A stretch of 33,504 bases of DNA. Source: Bacteroidaceae bacterium (GTDB lineage: Bacteria; Bacteroidota; Bacteroidia; Bacteroidales; Bacteroidaceae). Positions within the stretch are counted from its first letter, which is position 1, and the number at the start of each line of letters is the position of its first letter. The stretch lies in contig JAEDMP010000019.1 in the NCBI GenBank assembly GCA_016302965.1, forward strand, positions 1 through 33,504, written 5' to 3'. A program made the position numbers and the translations under genes. Shown piece after piece: positions 6,510-15,958 of the stretch. The notes under the pieces are model-generated. The model saw only the letters and a list, made by a program, of their open reading frames with translations. It was not told the origin of the DNA and did no database searches.

Positions 6510-9500
6510 ATGAAGAAGAAATTACTGTTGATGGCCGCCTTCCTGCTCACGCTGAGCACTGGAGTCGGAGCACAAAATGAGCACCTCCGGCTGCATTTCG
6601 ATTTCAGCCAAGTACAGGGAACAAGCGTTACTGATGTCGCCGGCGGCGTGAAGGCCAAACTGGCGGGTGTCGCTAAGGTGGAGCAGGTAGGCCGGTATAG
6701 TGTGCTGAACCTGGGCAACGGACAGGGCTACCTGAATATGACCAGTGGTGCGGGTAGCATAGTAAAGAGTCTGGCCGACTTCACAATATCGGCATGCTAT
6801 CGTGTTGATGCTGCCGCTTCGCTCTTAGGAAACGGTTATTTCCTCTGGGTCTTCTCCACATCATCGGCCTGCACGCAGACGGAGGGTAAGTACATGGCCT
6901 ACCGACTGAATGCCCAGCGCATGGCCACCTCTACTGGCGGCTATGGCTCAGAAAGCGGCATCGAGACGGGAACTGCCTCGAATAAGGGGCGTTGGATGCA
7001 TGTACTCTACCGGCAAAGTGGCCAATGCGGCGAGCTCTTCGTTGACGGCCGTCGGGTGGGAAAGAACTCTGCCATGCCCATATTGAAAGAAGTCTTTACC
7101 TCGACACCCGCCAACTGCTGGATAGGACGTGCTCCCTTCTCGGGCGACAACTATCTGCAGCAGACGCTGGTGGCCGACATACGCCTCTACGACGAGGCTG
7201 TGAGCGATACACAGGTAGCTGAGTTGGCAGCTGTGGCTTCTGCCATCGAACAGGAGCAGAACTACGGAACGCCAGGCGACTTCAGTTCCCTTCTGCGGAA
7301 GGTTGCCGAGTGCCAGACTTTCGTCGATGGCGACCTGTCTGCCTACGCTCCCAATGCCATTGCCGAGCTGCGCGATGCCATCGCCATTGCTGAGATTGAG
7401 ATAGAGACCAGCCGGGCCTCACAGTTGCTGATTGACCATTATGTAGCCCTGCTGTCGGAACTGCTCGCCGCCGTCCGTGCCACCGAAGGTTATCAAGGCA
7501 AGCGGGTGTTCGAAGTCACCAGTGACCATGGCTTCGTACATCCAGGCGGTATCGTTTCGCAACAAGACATCGACCGAGTCCGCCTACTGCTGGCCCAAGG
7601 CGACACACGTATCAAACGGGCGTGGGAGATTCTCTGCGCCAACGAGTACTCGCAATCCACCATACAGACTTGGCCTGTTGAGACCATCGTGCGCGGCGGC
7701 AGTGGTACCCAAAACTACATGAATGTGGCCCGTGGTGCCGCCATGGCCTACCAGAACGCCTTGCGTTGGAAGATTGGAGGCACGAAGGAAAATGCCGATG
7801 CGGCCGTGCGCATACTCATGGCCTGGGCCCGTGGCAACAAATATGTAAGTGGTGACACTAACCTGTCTCTCGCCGCTGGCATCTATGGCTACGAACTGGC
7901 CAATGCCGCCGAGCTGATGCGCGACTATGAAGGCTGGAGTGCGGAGGACTTCAACGAGTTCTGCCAGTACATGGTACGCACATGGTACAACCCCGCCATC
8001 GACTTCCTGCGCCGCCGCCACGACACTTGGCTCAACGCACGCTATGCCAACATGGGACAACGCCCCGGCCACTACTGGAGCAACTGGGGACTTTGCAATG
8101 CCCTCTGCGTCATGTCCATCGGCGTGCTCTGCGATGACGTACACATGTACAACCAGGGGGTCAGCTTCTACAAGTACGACCATGTGGGCACGTTCCGTGA
8201 CCGCTCTAAGCTAAGCACCATTCTCAACGATGGCTGCAATGAGTTCATCGGCAACTTAGTGCCTGTGGTGCTGCCCGACGAGCGTGGCCCCCTGGGCTAT
8301 CTGGGACAGATGCAGGAGAGCGGACGCGACCAGGGGCACGCCCTCATGGCGCTGGGGTTGGCCCTCGACATCTGCCAGGTGGGTCTGACGCAAGGCGATG
8401 ATCTGTACGCCTATATGAACGACCGTATTGCTGCCGGACTGGAGCACGTGGCAGCACTGAACTTCGGAGGCGTGACTGGCACGTCGCTACCATGGATAAA
8501 CTATAACTATGCCGACTGCCGAGGCAGCATGGGTGCCGGCTGGGAACAGAATGCACCCAACGAGGGCGGCAAGGGCGAGCACCGACCCTATTGGGACCGT
8601 GCCATCGGCTACTATGAGGGGCTGCGCGGCGTGAAGCTGCAGTATGCCAAGAAAGCCAGCGCAGCCGCCTGTCCCGACGGCGGTGGCGGCAACTACAGCC
8701 AGAACAGTGGCGGCTTCGACCACGTGGGCTTCTCGACACTCACCAGCTGGCGACCAGCCATCACGGCCGACGAGGCCATCACTCCCCTCTCAGGTGACAT
8801 CGTCTATCAGGGCGAGACACTCACCAATCAGACCAACTTGGGTGGACTGAAGTATGACTACAAAGCCGGACCGTCGAAAGCAATACCCGCCGATGGTGCT
8901 GACATCACGCTTATACCCCAGCTTCCCGAAGGAACTGATGACAGCGGACAATGGCAGTGGAACACCGGCGAGACAACTCGCCAACTGACCGTAAAGGCTG
9001 ACCGCAGCTACGTGTATCGCGTCACCTACACCGCCCAGAACGGCCAACAGAGCCAACAGGCCTTCGCCGTCGCTGTCGCCGGTGATGCTCCCTCCGACGC
9101 AATGACCAGCCAAGCTACCGTTGCGGGCACAGTGCTCAGCGGTTCCAATACAGAAACCATCGAGGCCACCGTGCTCAGTGGCAGCACTGTTACCCTCTCG
9201 GCCAGTGCCACCACGGGCTGGACCGACGACTACCTGTGGGACAACGGCCAGCGTAGCGCCACCATCACCGTTCACGCCCTGCGCACAAGCCGCATCTACA
9301 CCTGCCAGTATGCCAACCAGAGTGGTGCCGTCAGCGAGTGCTGCTTCCGACTGAACGTGGTCGATGCCCTGCAGCACATCACTGTGGGCGGTAACGAGAG
9401 CCAAACCAACACTACGCAGGTACTGGCTGGCACTCAGGTCACGCTGCGACTCACCATTCCAACCATGGCCAGTGCCGATGACGTGACCTGGAGCGACGGC

Positions 9501-10739
9501 TCCCACGGCCTCACCTACACTATCGACAACGTCGATGCAGACACAGTGGTCAGTGCCACCTACAACGGACAGACCTACACCTATTACATATATATCAAGG
9601 CAACTGGCTTTGGCTATTACGACCTGCTGACCATCGAGAACGGATACCAGCTCGTCACCTCAGCCGAAGAGCTCAACACACTCTCCGATGACTGCTACTT
9701 CGTCATGGCCAGCGACCAGGCCGACCTGATCATCGGGCTGAAGGATGCTCCCCTGAATGGCAACAAGGCCCTGTTCTTCCAGACACCCACAGCCCCCGTA
9801 GCCGACCTGACGAAGGTGTTCACCATCGAACCTAACGGCGATGCCTACGGCCTGCGTAACATCGACTACGACGGCCTGCTGCTGCAGACGGAGTGGAACC
9901 GTCCCGACCAGTTGCGCACCCATGACCAGCCACTGGCCTGTGAGTGGTCACGTCTACTGTTTGCCTATACCGATGGCTCGTGGACAATAGAAAATGGCAA
10001 ATACCCCGGCAACTGGCTGGGCCTGTGGACGCCCGCCAACGGCTACCGAAACGGCGAGGAGATAGGCTGCAACAAGACGGGAGATGACATCAGCCGTCTG
10101 CAAATCTTTGCTATCAACAAAAAGACCTTCCATTCAAACTTCATCACGAAGGATGTTGAGAAAGATGTGACGGCGTTGCTGGTGAATCCGCAGTTTATCG
10201 GCAATGGCTTCGGGTGGACCATTACCGGTTCTGGAGGTAATCATAGATACAACGGAGCCGTTGAGGTATGGCATAGGACAAACGTAAAATACTCCCAGAC
10301 TGTCTTTGGTCTGCCGGAAGGGCATTATACGGTTAGCTGCCAGATGGCAAACGGTGAGGGCAGCAATACCGGTTATCTCTTCGCAACATCAGGAGGAATT
10401 ACGGGAAAAGCCGTTGTCTCACAGAGTTGTGCAGGAAGCAATTTCGATGCTCAGCGTAATATGATGGCAGCAGATGATTCATATGGATTGTTGTCGGTAG
10501 ATGTAGACGTGACAGGAGGAATGCTCACAGTCGGCATTGAAGAACCATCATCCAATACGTGGCTTGTATGGGATAACTTCACGCTGACATACAAAGGTAC
10601 ATCCTCCAGCGGCATCAGTGAAATAACAGGGAGCCACCAGCCAGCCAAGGGCTTGCTCTATGACCTGCACGGACGCCGCATCTGCTCCGTTCCGCAAAAG
10701 GGTATCTATATCATGGACGGCAAGAAATATGTAAGATAA
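6510..10739 (+). CDS. Secreted multi-domain polysaccharide lyase (LamG + alginate-lyase superfamily, PL38-like)
   Basis: The protein has 1409 residues. The ATG at 6510 is chosen because it opens a clean signal peptide (MKKKLLLMAAFLLTLSTGVGAQ); upstream in-frame starts lie at or just after the -7 box. Module order is: a LamG/concanavalin-like domain (about 24-245), a helical linker (about 255-325), then an alpha/alpha-barrel lyase domain of the alginate lyase superfamily (about 335-740), whose hallmark QESGRDQGHA lies at residues 602-611. Ig-like repeats with W-x-x-G...Y-x-C patterns follow (about 800-1030), then a ricin- or lectin-like stretch, a galactose-binding-like domain (about 1220-1370) and a short T9SS-type tail (YDLHGRR...KGIYIMDGKK). 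It would cleave a uronic-acid backbone by beta-elimination. PL38 (glucuronan/alginate lyases) is the best family guess, but the substrate is open. Base composition becomes more AT-rich after about 10110. Confidence 0.75.
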   Translation: MKKKLLLMAAFLLTLSTGVGAQNEHLRLHFDFSQVQGTSVTDVAGGVKAKLAGVAKVEQVGRYSVLNLGNGQGYLNMTSGAGSIVKSLADFTISACYRVDAAASLLGNGYFLWVFSTSSACTQTEGKYMAYRLNAQRMATSTGGYGSESGIETGTASNKGRWMHVLYRQSGQCGELFVDGRRVGKNSAMPILKEVFTSTPANCWIGRAPFSGDNYLQQTLVADIRLYDEAVSDTQVAELAAVASAIEQEQNYGTPGDFSSLLRKVAECQTFVDGDLSAYAPNAIAELRDAIAIAEIEIETSRASQLLIDHYVALLSELLAAVRATEGYQGKRVFEVTSDHGFVHPGGIVSQQDIDRVRLLLAQGDTRIKRAWEILCANEYSQSTIQTWPVETIVRGGSGTQNYMNVARGAAMAYQNALRWKIGGTKENADAAVRILMAWARGNKYVSGDTNLSLAAGIYGYELANAAELMRDYEGWSAEDFNEFCQYMVRTWYNPAIDFLRRRHDTWLNARYANMGQRPGHYWSNWGLCNALCVMSIGVLCDDVHMYNQGVSFYKYDHVGTFRDRSKLSTILNDGCNEFIGNLVPVVLPDERGPLGYLGQMQESGRDQGHALMALGLALDICQVGLTQGDDLYAYMNDRIAAGLEHVAALNFGGVTGTSLPWINYNYADCRGSMGAGWEQNAPNEGGKGEHRPYWDRAIGYYEGLRGVKLQYAKKASAAACPDGGGGNYSQNSGGFDHVGFSTLTSWRPAITADEAITPLSGDIVYQGETLTNQTNLGGLKYDYKAGPSKAIPADGADITLIPQLPEGTDDSGQWQWNTGETTRQLTVKADRSYVYRVTYTAQNGQQSQQAFAVAVAGDAPSDAMTSQATVAGTVLSGSNTETIEATVLSGSTVTLSASATTGWTDDYLWDNGQRSATITVHALRTSRIYTCQYANQSGAVSECCFRLNVVDALQHITVGGNESQTNTTQVLAGTQVTLRLTIPTMASADDVTWSDGSHGLTYTIDNVDADTVVSATYNGQTYTYYIYIKATGFGYYDLLTIENGYQLVTSAEELNTLSDDCYFVMASDQADLIIGLKDAPLNGNKALFFQTPTAPVADLTKVFTIEPNGDAYGLRNIDYDGLLLQTEWNRPDQLRTHDQPLACEWSRLLFAYTDGSWTIENGKYPGNWLGLWTPANGYRNGEEIGCNKTGDDISRLQIFAINKKTFHSNFITKDVEKDVTALLVNPQFIGNGFGWTITGSGGNHRYNGAVEVWHRTNVKYSQTVFGLPEGHYTVSCQMANGEGSNTGYLFATSGGITGKAVVSQSCAGSNFDAQRNMMAADDSYGLLSVDVDVTGGMLTVGIEEPSSNTWLVWDNFTLTYKGTSSSGISEITGSHQPAKGLLYDLHGRRICSVPQKGIYIMDGKKYVR

Positions 10740-10806
10740 GAATCGTGTTGCCCAGGAAATTTACAAAATCTATTCAATAAAATGCTGCAATAATTTAGAA
10801 ATTCGA

Positions 10807-12246
10807 ATGATGAAGATAATAGATGCGTTATGGATCTGTCTGCTGTTACCATTCATAGGAATGGCGCAGCCGCTTATGGCCGACCGCCTGGAGACCTATC
10901 CTGCGCCGGCAGGTGTGGAAACGAAACAAGATTTTGAAGTGAAGGTACGCATACCGGGAGGCGAATGGCAAAAGATACCTACCTATGCGGTAAAGGTTGA
11001 CCGTGTTGCCCAAGCCCGACACAATATTGAGAAGGCTTCTCTTGCTTACTTTGACTTTGCAGGCAAGGTGGAAGTACAGGTGAAGAGCCTCTCGGCCAAG
11101 ATGGAGCAAGTGAGGGTTCGGCCGCTTTCTTATGGAATAAAGGCGCAGCAGAATGATAGTGTCCTGACCTTTGAACTGGACCGCCCGCACAACCTCTCAG
11201 TGGAGGTGAACGGCGACATTTTCCATAACCTCCACCTCTTTGCCAATCCCATCGACAGTCTCCGCCCCCGAAAGTTGAAGTCTCGCAAGGATTTCATCTA
11301 CTTTGCTCCAGGTCTGCATCAGATACCAGGCGACAGTCTAACGATACCTTCGGGCACCACGGTCTACTTGGCCGGAGGAGCCGTAGTGAAAGGACGGCTG
11401 TTGGTGAAAAACGCCCAAGATGTGAAGATTCTCGGTCGAGGCATCATCCATCCGGAAGGTCGCGGTGAGGGTGTGTATATCATGAACTCTCGGCGTGTGT
11501 TTGTGGATGGCATCATCACCACCCAGTGTCCCACAGGAGGTTCAGACAGTGTGACCATCCGTAACGTGAAGGTCATCAGTAGTTATGGTTGGGGCGATGG
11601 ACTCAATGTCTTTGCCAGCAACAATGTGTTGATGGAGAACGTGTTTTGTCGTAATTCCGACGATTGTACCACTGTCTATGCCACGCGCAAAGGATTCCAC
11701 GGCGGTTGCCGCAACATTACTATGCGACATGCCGTACTTTGGGCTGACGTGGCACACCCAATCATGATAGGGCTTCATGGCGATGTGGAGAAAAACGAAG
11801 TGATGGAGGACCTTACTTACCGCGATATCGACATTCTTGACCATAGCGAGAATCAGCTGGATTATCAGGGGTGTATCGCCATCAATGTGGGCGACAACAA
11901 CTTGGTGCGCCGTGTACGTTTCGAAAATATACGCATCGAGGATTTCCGCAAGGGTCAACTCTTCAATATGCGCATATTCTACAACAAGAAGTATTGTCTG
12001 GCTCCAGGACGTGGCATTCATGATGTGCTTCTGAAGGACATCAGCTACAATGGATGTGGCGAGGAACTCTCTATTATTGCAGGTTACAATGAAGAACGCC
12101 GTGTGGAGAACATCCGTTTCGAGAATCTGCGCATCAATGGCCGACTCATCAGCGACCAAATGGCCGACAAACCCAAGTGGTATAAGACCGGTGATATGGC
12201 CCGCATCTTCATCGGCGAACATGTGGGGAATGTGACGTTTGAATAG
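10807..12246 (+). CDS. GH28-like right-handed beta-helix glycosidase
   Basis: The protein has 479 residues with an N-terminal signal peptide (about 1-20, ending GMAQP). The first 110 residues form a beta-sandwich like the N-terminal domain of GH28/GH49 relatives. The rest is a parallel beta-helix with repeating short turns. GH28-type catalytic features are visible: Asp264 in WGDGLN, the pair Asp285-Asp286 in NSDDCTT, and His298 in FHGG. These correspond in order to the NTD, DD and HG motifs of polygalacturonases, although the first is altered. It is secreted, lies 67 bases after the lyase gene and 26 before the next one, and is therefore probably in the same operon. It most likely removes a sugar or uronic acid from the same polymer. 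Confidence 0.75.
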   Translation: MMKIIDALWICLLLPFIGMAQPLMADRLETYPAPAGVETKQDFEVKVRIPGGEWQKIPTYAVKVDRVAQARHNIEKASLAYFDFAGKVEVQVKSLSAKMEQVRVRPLSYGIKAQQNDSVLTFELDRPHNLSVEVNGDIFHNLHLFANPIDSLRPRKLKSRKDFIYFAPGLHQIPGDSLTIPSGTTVYLAGGAVVKGRLLVKNAQDVKILGRGIIHPEGRGEGVYIMNSRRVFVDGIITTQCPTGGSDSVTIRNVKVISSYGWGDGLNVFASNNVLMENVFCRNSDDCTTVYATRKGFHGGCRNITMRHAVLWADVAHPIMIGLHGDVEKNEVMEDLTYRDIDILDHSENQLDYQGCIAINVGDNNLVRRVRFENIRIEDFRKGQLFNMRIFYNKKYCLAPGRGIHDVLLKDISYNGCGEELSIIAGYNEERRVENIRFENLRINGRLISDQMADKPKWYKTGDMARIFIGEHVGNVTFE

Positions 12247-12272
12247 CGTGGCACAACAAGAACAAATCGACA

Positions 12273-14507
12273 ATGAGAAAAACAATCTTATTACTAACCA
12301 TGACAATCCTTGCATCCATGCCTGTATTGGGCCAAGGCTCAAGGATAAATCAGTACGTGCAACTGGGGGAAACATGGCTTAGCGACAGACTGCAGATGCA
12401 TTGGCGCACTCATGCCACACAACAGTTTATGAAGGGGGACTTCTACCACCACTGCGGTGGCGACAGTGCAGAAGTGCCTACCTTGCAAATGAATGGGGCC
12501 CGAAGCCACGTCACGAAATACCGCCGTCCGAAATTGGAGGAACTAAACCCCAGACAGGAGGACGAGAGGGGAATGTATCTCCAAAACCTCTCATTAGACA
12601 ACAAACCCTACGAATGGGCAAACCTCTCACAGACCGGTTGCATCATTGGAAGCATCAACAGGGAAATAGCAGGACTGGCTCTGGATGCTGCAAAGGGATA
12701 TAAGGCAACGGGGAGCGAACAATTCAGACGTGCCGCTATCAGCGTGCTCAAGACATACATGCTCGGAATACTACATTCGGAGATGCCACAGGATCTCAAC
12801 CACGGGCACACACAGACTCTTTATGGCCTTCAGACCCTGGAAGTCATACACGAGGAAACTGTCCTTCCCCTCACTGAAATGTATGCCATACTACGCTCCT
12901 CCATGGACAAAGGCGACTGCGAAAGGATAGAAGCGGGGTTTAAGCATTGGGCAGACATCATTGAGGCAAACGGTGTGCCCCACAATAACTGGAATCTGAT
13001 TCAGGCACGCTATATCTTCAATATTGCACAGATATTGCAACCCAACTCAGCTTACAGCGACGGAAAGGGACAGGAACACTACTTCGACATCGTAGAGAAC
13101 GGAAGGAGCGTAAGACAATGGGGACTGAAAACACTATGCGACTATGGATATGACAAGACTAATGGTATCTGGTGTGAATGTCCCGGTTATTCGCAGGTTG
13201 TGCTCGGAGATCTCGCCGAATTTGTGCGTCTTTACCGTGATGAGTTCAACCGCGACCTTACCATTGACATCCCGATCATTGCAAAGGCGGCACGGGCAAA
13301 CATCGAATATCTCTTCCCCGATTCCATGACGATAGGATTCGGCGACACGCATCCTTCTACTATAAAAAAGGCAATATATGAAAAGTTGAACATAGATTTC
13401 TCATCCTTACACCCATCCCGCACATTTGCCGCCCCAAAGACATCGTGGCTCATACAGCGCACAGGAATGAAGCCTGCGCAGAGCCTTGCCTTCGCACTCA
13501 ATGCAAGCGATGGCAACCACATGCATGCCAATGGCATCTCGATGGAACTCTTCGCCCGTGGGCAGCGTATGGCTCCAGACGGCGGTATTGGATATGGACT
13601 ATATTCTGGTGATGACTACAAAGAATACTACTCACAATTCCCAGCCCACAACACGGTGTGTGTGGATGGCGTGTCAAGCTACCCTGTAATGAAGAGCCAG
13701 CATCCATTCCACATATTAAGAAATGATGACACCAATCTTGACAATGGAATGACAGCACAGGTAAGTATCGTGAAAATGACCGAGCCTGAGACCATGTCGG
13801 AACAAGAGCGCACCGTGGTGATGATTGCAGACAAGGATGATACCGGCGACGGATATTTTGTAGACATCTTCCGTAGCAGACATGGAAAAGAATCCAAAAA
13901 AGGACCGGAATTTCATGACTATTTCTACCATAACCTCGGACAACAAATGTCAATGGCAAAAGAGAACGGAGACGAACTCGCAATGGAAAAGACAGAAGAA
14001 CTGGCCTTTGCCGGTGCACATCTATATGCTTACAGTTATCTCTTCGACAAGAAAAAGGCAGTAACTGCCGAAAATTGTATGGTTTGTTACAGTGTAAACA
14101 ATGACAGTCTTTCAATGGTACACTATACGAAAGGATTTAATGACCGTGCCTTGTATAAGGCACTCTCACCAACCACCGAAGGACTCAGCCGCATACAAGG
14201 CATGCCATACGACATCAGGCAGCAACCTACACTGACCTATGTAGCACGACAGCAAGGCGAAGCTTGGACAAGACCTTTCGTCAACGTATTCGTGCCTAAG
14301 AGCAAAACCATTGCCAACTCTGTCACTGAGGTCACATACCCCTCTGTTGACATTAGAGATAAAGTGACTGAAAATGCTGAAGCTATTATGGTAAAACACG
14401 ATAATGGCAACTGTGAACTCATAGTGTCTGCCGACAATGACGATGCAAAGGTTAAAGTGAAAGGCATGACATTTAAAGGAAGACTTAATGTAGTTACAAT
14501 TAAATAA
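12273..14507 (+). CDS. Heparinase II/III-family polysaccharide lyase
   Basis: The protein has 744 residues and a signal peptide (about 1-20, ending VLGQG). Residues about 60-370 form an alpha/alpha toroid with the conserved HNNWNLIQ segment. The heparinase II/III-like beta-sheet domain follows from about 400, with NASDGNHMHANG (from residue 410) and AHNTVCVDG (His459). These histidines are the usual catalytic and zinc-site neighbourhood in PL12, PL15, PL17, PL21 and PL39 enzymes. It breaks uronic-acid glycosidic bonds by beta-elimination, often exolytically on oligosaccharides in the periplasm. The next gene (GH88) would take its unsaturated products. The codon and base composition is more AT-rich than in the lyase gene at 6510. 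Confidence 0.85.
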   Translation: MRKTILLLTMTILASMPVLGQGSRINQYVQLGETWLSDRLQMHWRTHATQQFMKGDFYHHCGGDSAEVPTLQMNGARSHVTKYRRPKLEELNPRQEDERGMYLQNLSLDNKPYEWANLSQTGCIIGSINREIAGLALDAAKGYKATGSEQFRRAAISVLKTYMLGILHSEMPQDLNHGHTQTLYGLQTLEVIHEETVLPLTEMYAILRSSMDKGDCERIEAGFKHWADIIEANGVPHNNWNLIQARYIFNIAQILQPNSAYSDGKGQEHYFDIVENGRSVRQWGLKTLCDYGYDKTNGIWCECPGYSQVVLGDLAEFVRLYRDEFNRDLTIDIPIIAKAARANIEYLFPDSMTIGFGDTHPSTIKKAIYEKLNIDFSSLHPSRTFAAPKTSWLIQRTGMKPAQSLAFALNASDGNHMHANGISMELFARGQRMAPDGGIGYGLYSGDDYKEYYSQFPAHNTVCVDGVSSYPVMKSQHPFHILRNDDTNLDNGMTAQVSIVKMTEPETMSEQERTVVMIADKDDTGDGYFVDIFRSRHGKESKKGPEFHDYFYHNLGQQMSMAKENGDELAMEKTEELAFAGAHLYAYSYLFDKKKAVTAENCMVCYSVNNDSLSMVHYTKGFNDRALYKALSPTTEGLSRIQGMPYDIRQQPTLTYVARQQGEAWTRPFVNVFVPKSKTIANSVTEVTYPSVDIRDKVTENAEAIMVKHDNGNCELIVSADNDDAKVKVKGMTFKGRLNVVTIK

Positions 14508-14518
14508 AAGATGTGATA

Positions 14519-15793
14519 ATGAAAAAGGTTCTAATGCTAATGATAATGTTGGCAACAATGCCGACAGTCGTCCAGGCAAAAGGTCTTAACGTGAAACGCC
14601 AACTGGAATACTGCCACAAACAGGTGATGACATCATTGGGACAACTCGACACCAAGGACTTTTACATGCAGCCTCGAAACATACTGGCTACAGACAAAGG
14701 GAAATGTTGGAACTGCAGACCATCAAAAGCTGAAGAATGGTGCACAGGATTCTGGTCGGGTATATTGTGGATGGATTATATGTCAATAAAAGACCCTGAA
14801 GTCAAACGTTGCGCCGAGGGTTATACTAAGGCTATAGAACCCATCATCCGACAGTCTGCATACGACCATGACTTAGGCTTTATTGTGATAAACTCTTTTA
14901 TGAAGGGCTATGAGGCTACAGGAAAGAAGGAATACAAGGACATTGCGCTACGAGCTGCCGATACACTTGCCACACTGTTCAACCCAGCTGTAGGCACTAT
15001 CCTTTCTTGGCCTCGCCACGTGAAAGACTACAAAGGTCATAACACCATCATGGACAACATGATCAACCTTGAACTCCTGTACTGGGCGGCGGAAAACGGC
15101 GGCGGAAAGCAACTGGCAGACATTGCAACTAAGCATGCCGAGACAACAATGAGGCATCATTTCAGACCTGACGGTTCTTGTTACCATGTGGCTGTATATG
15201 ACACTCTGACAGGAAAGCACCTCTACAATCAGACACATCAAGGATATGCTGATTATTCCATGTGGTCGAGAGGACAGTCGTGGGCAATATATGGATATAC
15301 TATGGTTTATCGTTTCACAAAGGACAGAAAGTTCTTAAAATTTGCAGAGAAAGTGACCGGCATTTACCTGAAGCGTCTGAAAGAGACTTCTGACGATTGG
15401 GTGCCACTATGGGACATGGATGCCAAGCCTACTGCCGTTGACCGCAACGTCGGCAATGACGGTGCCTATAATGGTATTCCAAAGGACGCATCCGCAGCAG
15501 CTGTTGTAGCCTCAGCACTGACAGAGTTGGCTGGATATGTTGATTCCGCAAAGGGTAAGGAATATATGGATGCCGCCAAGTCAATGATAGCCGACCTCTC
15601 GTCAAAGAGATATCAGAGCCGAAACAAGAACAGTGCTTTCCTTATGCACAGCACAGGCCATCATCCCGCCGGTTCCGAAATTGATGCCAGCATCATCTAT
15701 GCAGACTACTATTATTTGGAAGCCCTGCTTCATATCAGAGACACCATAGAGAATGGATCAGAAAAGCAGAGTTTCATGTCGCTGTATCAATAG
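14519..15793 (+). CDS. GH88 unsaturated glucuronyl hydrolase
   Basis: The protein has 424 residues. The ATG at 14519 is preferred over the GTG at 14513 because it opens the signal peptide MKKVLMLMIMLATMPTVVQA. GH88 signatures are strong: WCTGFWSGILW, DHDLGF, HNTIMDNMINLELLYWA with the catalytic Asp, QGYADYSMWSRGQSWAIYGY, DASAAAVVASAL and HHPAGSEIDASIIYADYYYLEAL near the end. The enzyme hydrates the 4,5-double bond at the non-reducing end that lyases create, releasing the terminal unsaturated uronate. It starts 11 bases after the heparinase-type lyase gene, so the two are clearly co-transcribed. Its presence supports a uronic-acid polysaccharide as the substrate of the whole locus. Confidence 0.93.
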   Translation: MKKVLMLMIMLATMPTVVQAKGLNVKRQLEYCHKQVMTSLGQLDTKDFYMQPRNILATDKGKCWNCRPSKAEEWCTGFWSGILWMDYMSIKDPEVKRCAEGYTKAIEPIIRQSAYDHDLGFIVINSFMKGYEATGKKEYKDIALRAADTLATLFNPAVGTILSWPRHVKDYKGHNTIMDNMINLELLYWAAENGGGKQLADIATKHAETTMRHHFRPDGSCYHVAVYDTLTGKHLYNQTHQGYADYSMWSRGQSWAIYGYTMVYRFTKDRKFLKFAEKVTGIYLKRLKETSDDWVPLWDMDAKPTAVDRNVGNDGAYNGIPKDASAAAVVASALTELAGYVDSAKGKEYMDAAKSMIADLSSKRYQSRNKNSAFLMHSTGHHPAGSEIDASIIYADYYYLEALLHIRDTIENGSEKQSFMSLYQ

Positions 15794-15905
15794 CCCATGC
15801 TGCGAAGTCCCAAGTAAGCATCTATTACAGAGGACTGAATGGAACCTTATTTATCCCAAAACAAAAATATTCCGCAAAAAGCGATGATTTCCCAGTCTTT
15901 TGTTG

Positions 15906-15913
15906 TATCTTTG
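15906..15913 (+). promoter_or_regulatory. -7 promoter box TATCTTTG for the AraC-type regulator
   Basis: This is a perfect TAnnTTTG match 45 bases upstream of the ATG at 15959, in the 165-base gap after GH88. It suggests that the regulator is transcribed separately from the enzymes. Confidence 0.6.
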
Positions 15914-15958
15914 CTATGTCTATGATGAATTTCAGTCGCTTTATTTGCATACCTATTT

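Noticed and set aside
8790..9506. Minus-strand 238-codon frame inside the lyase gene
   Set aside because: The GC-rich Ig-like region gives open antisense frames; no signal, domain or promoter supports it.
11542..12375. Minus-strand 277-codon frame across the GH28-like gene
   Set aside because: Antisense to a gene with clear catalytic motifs and spanning into the next gene's start; no independent evidence.
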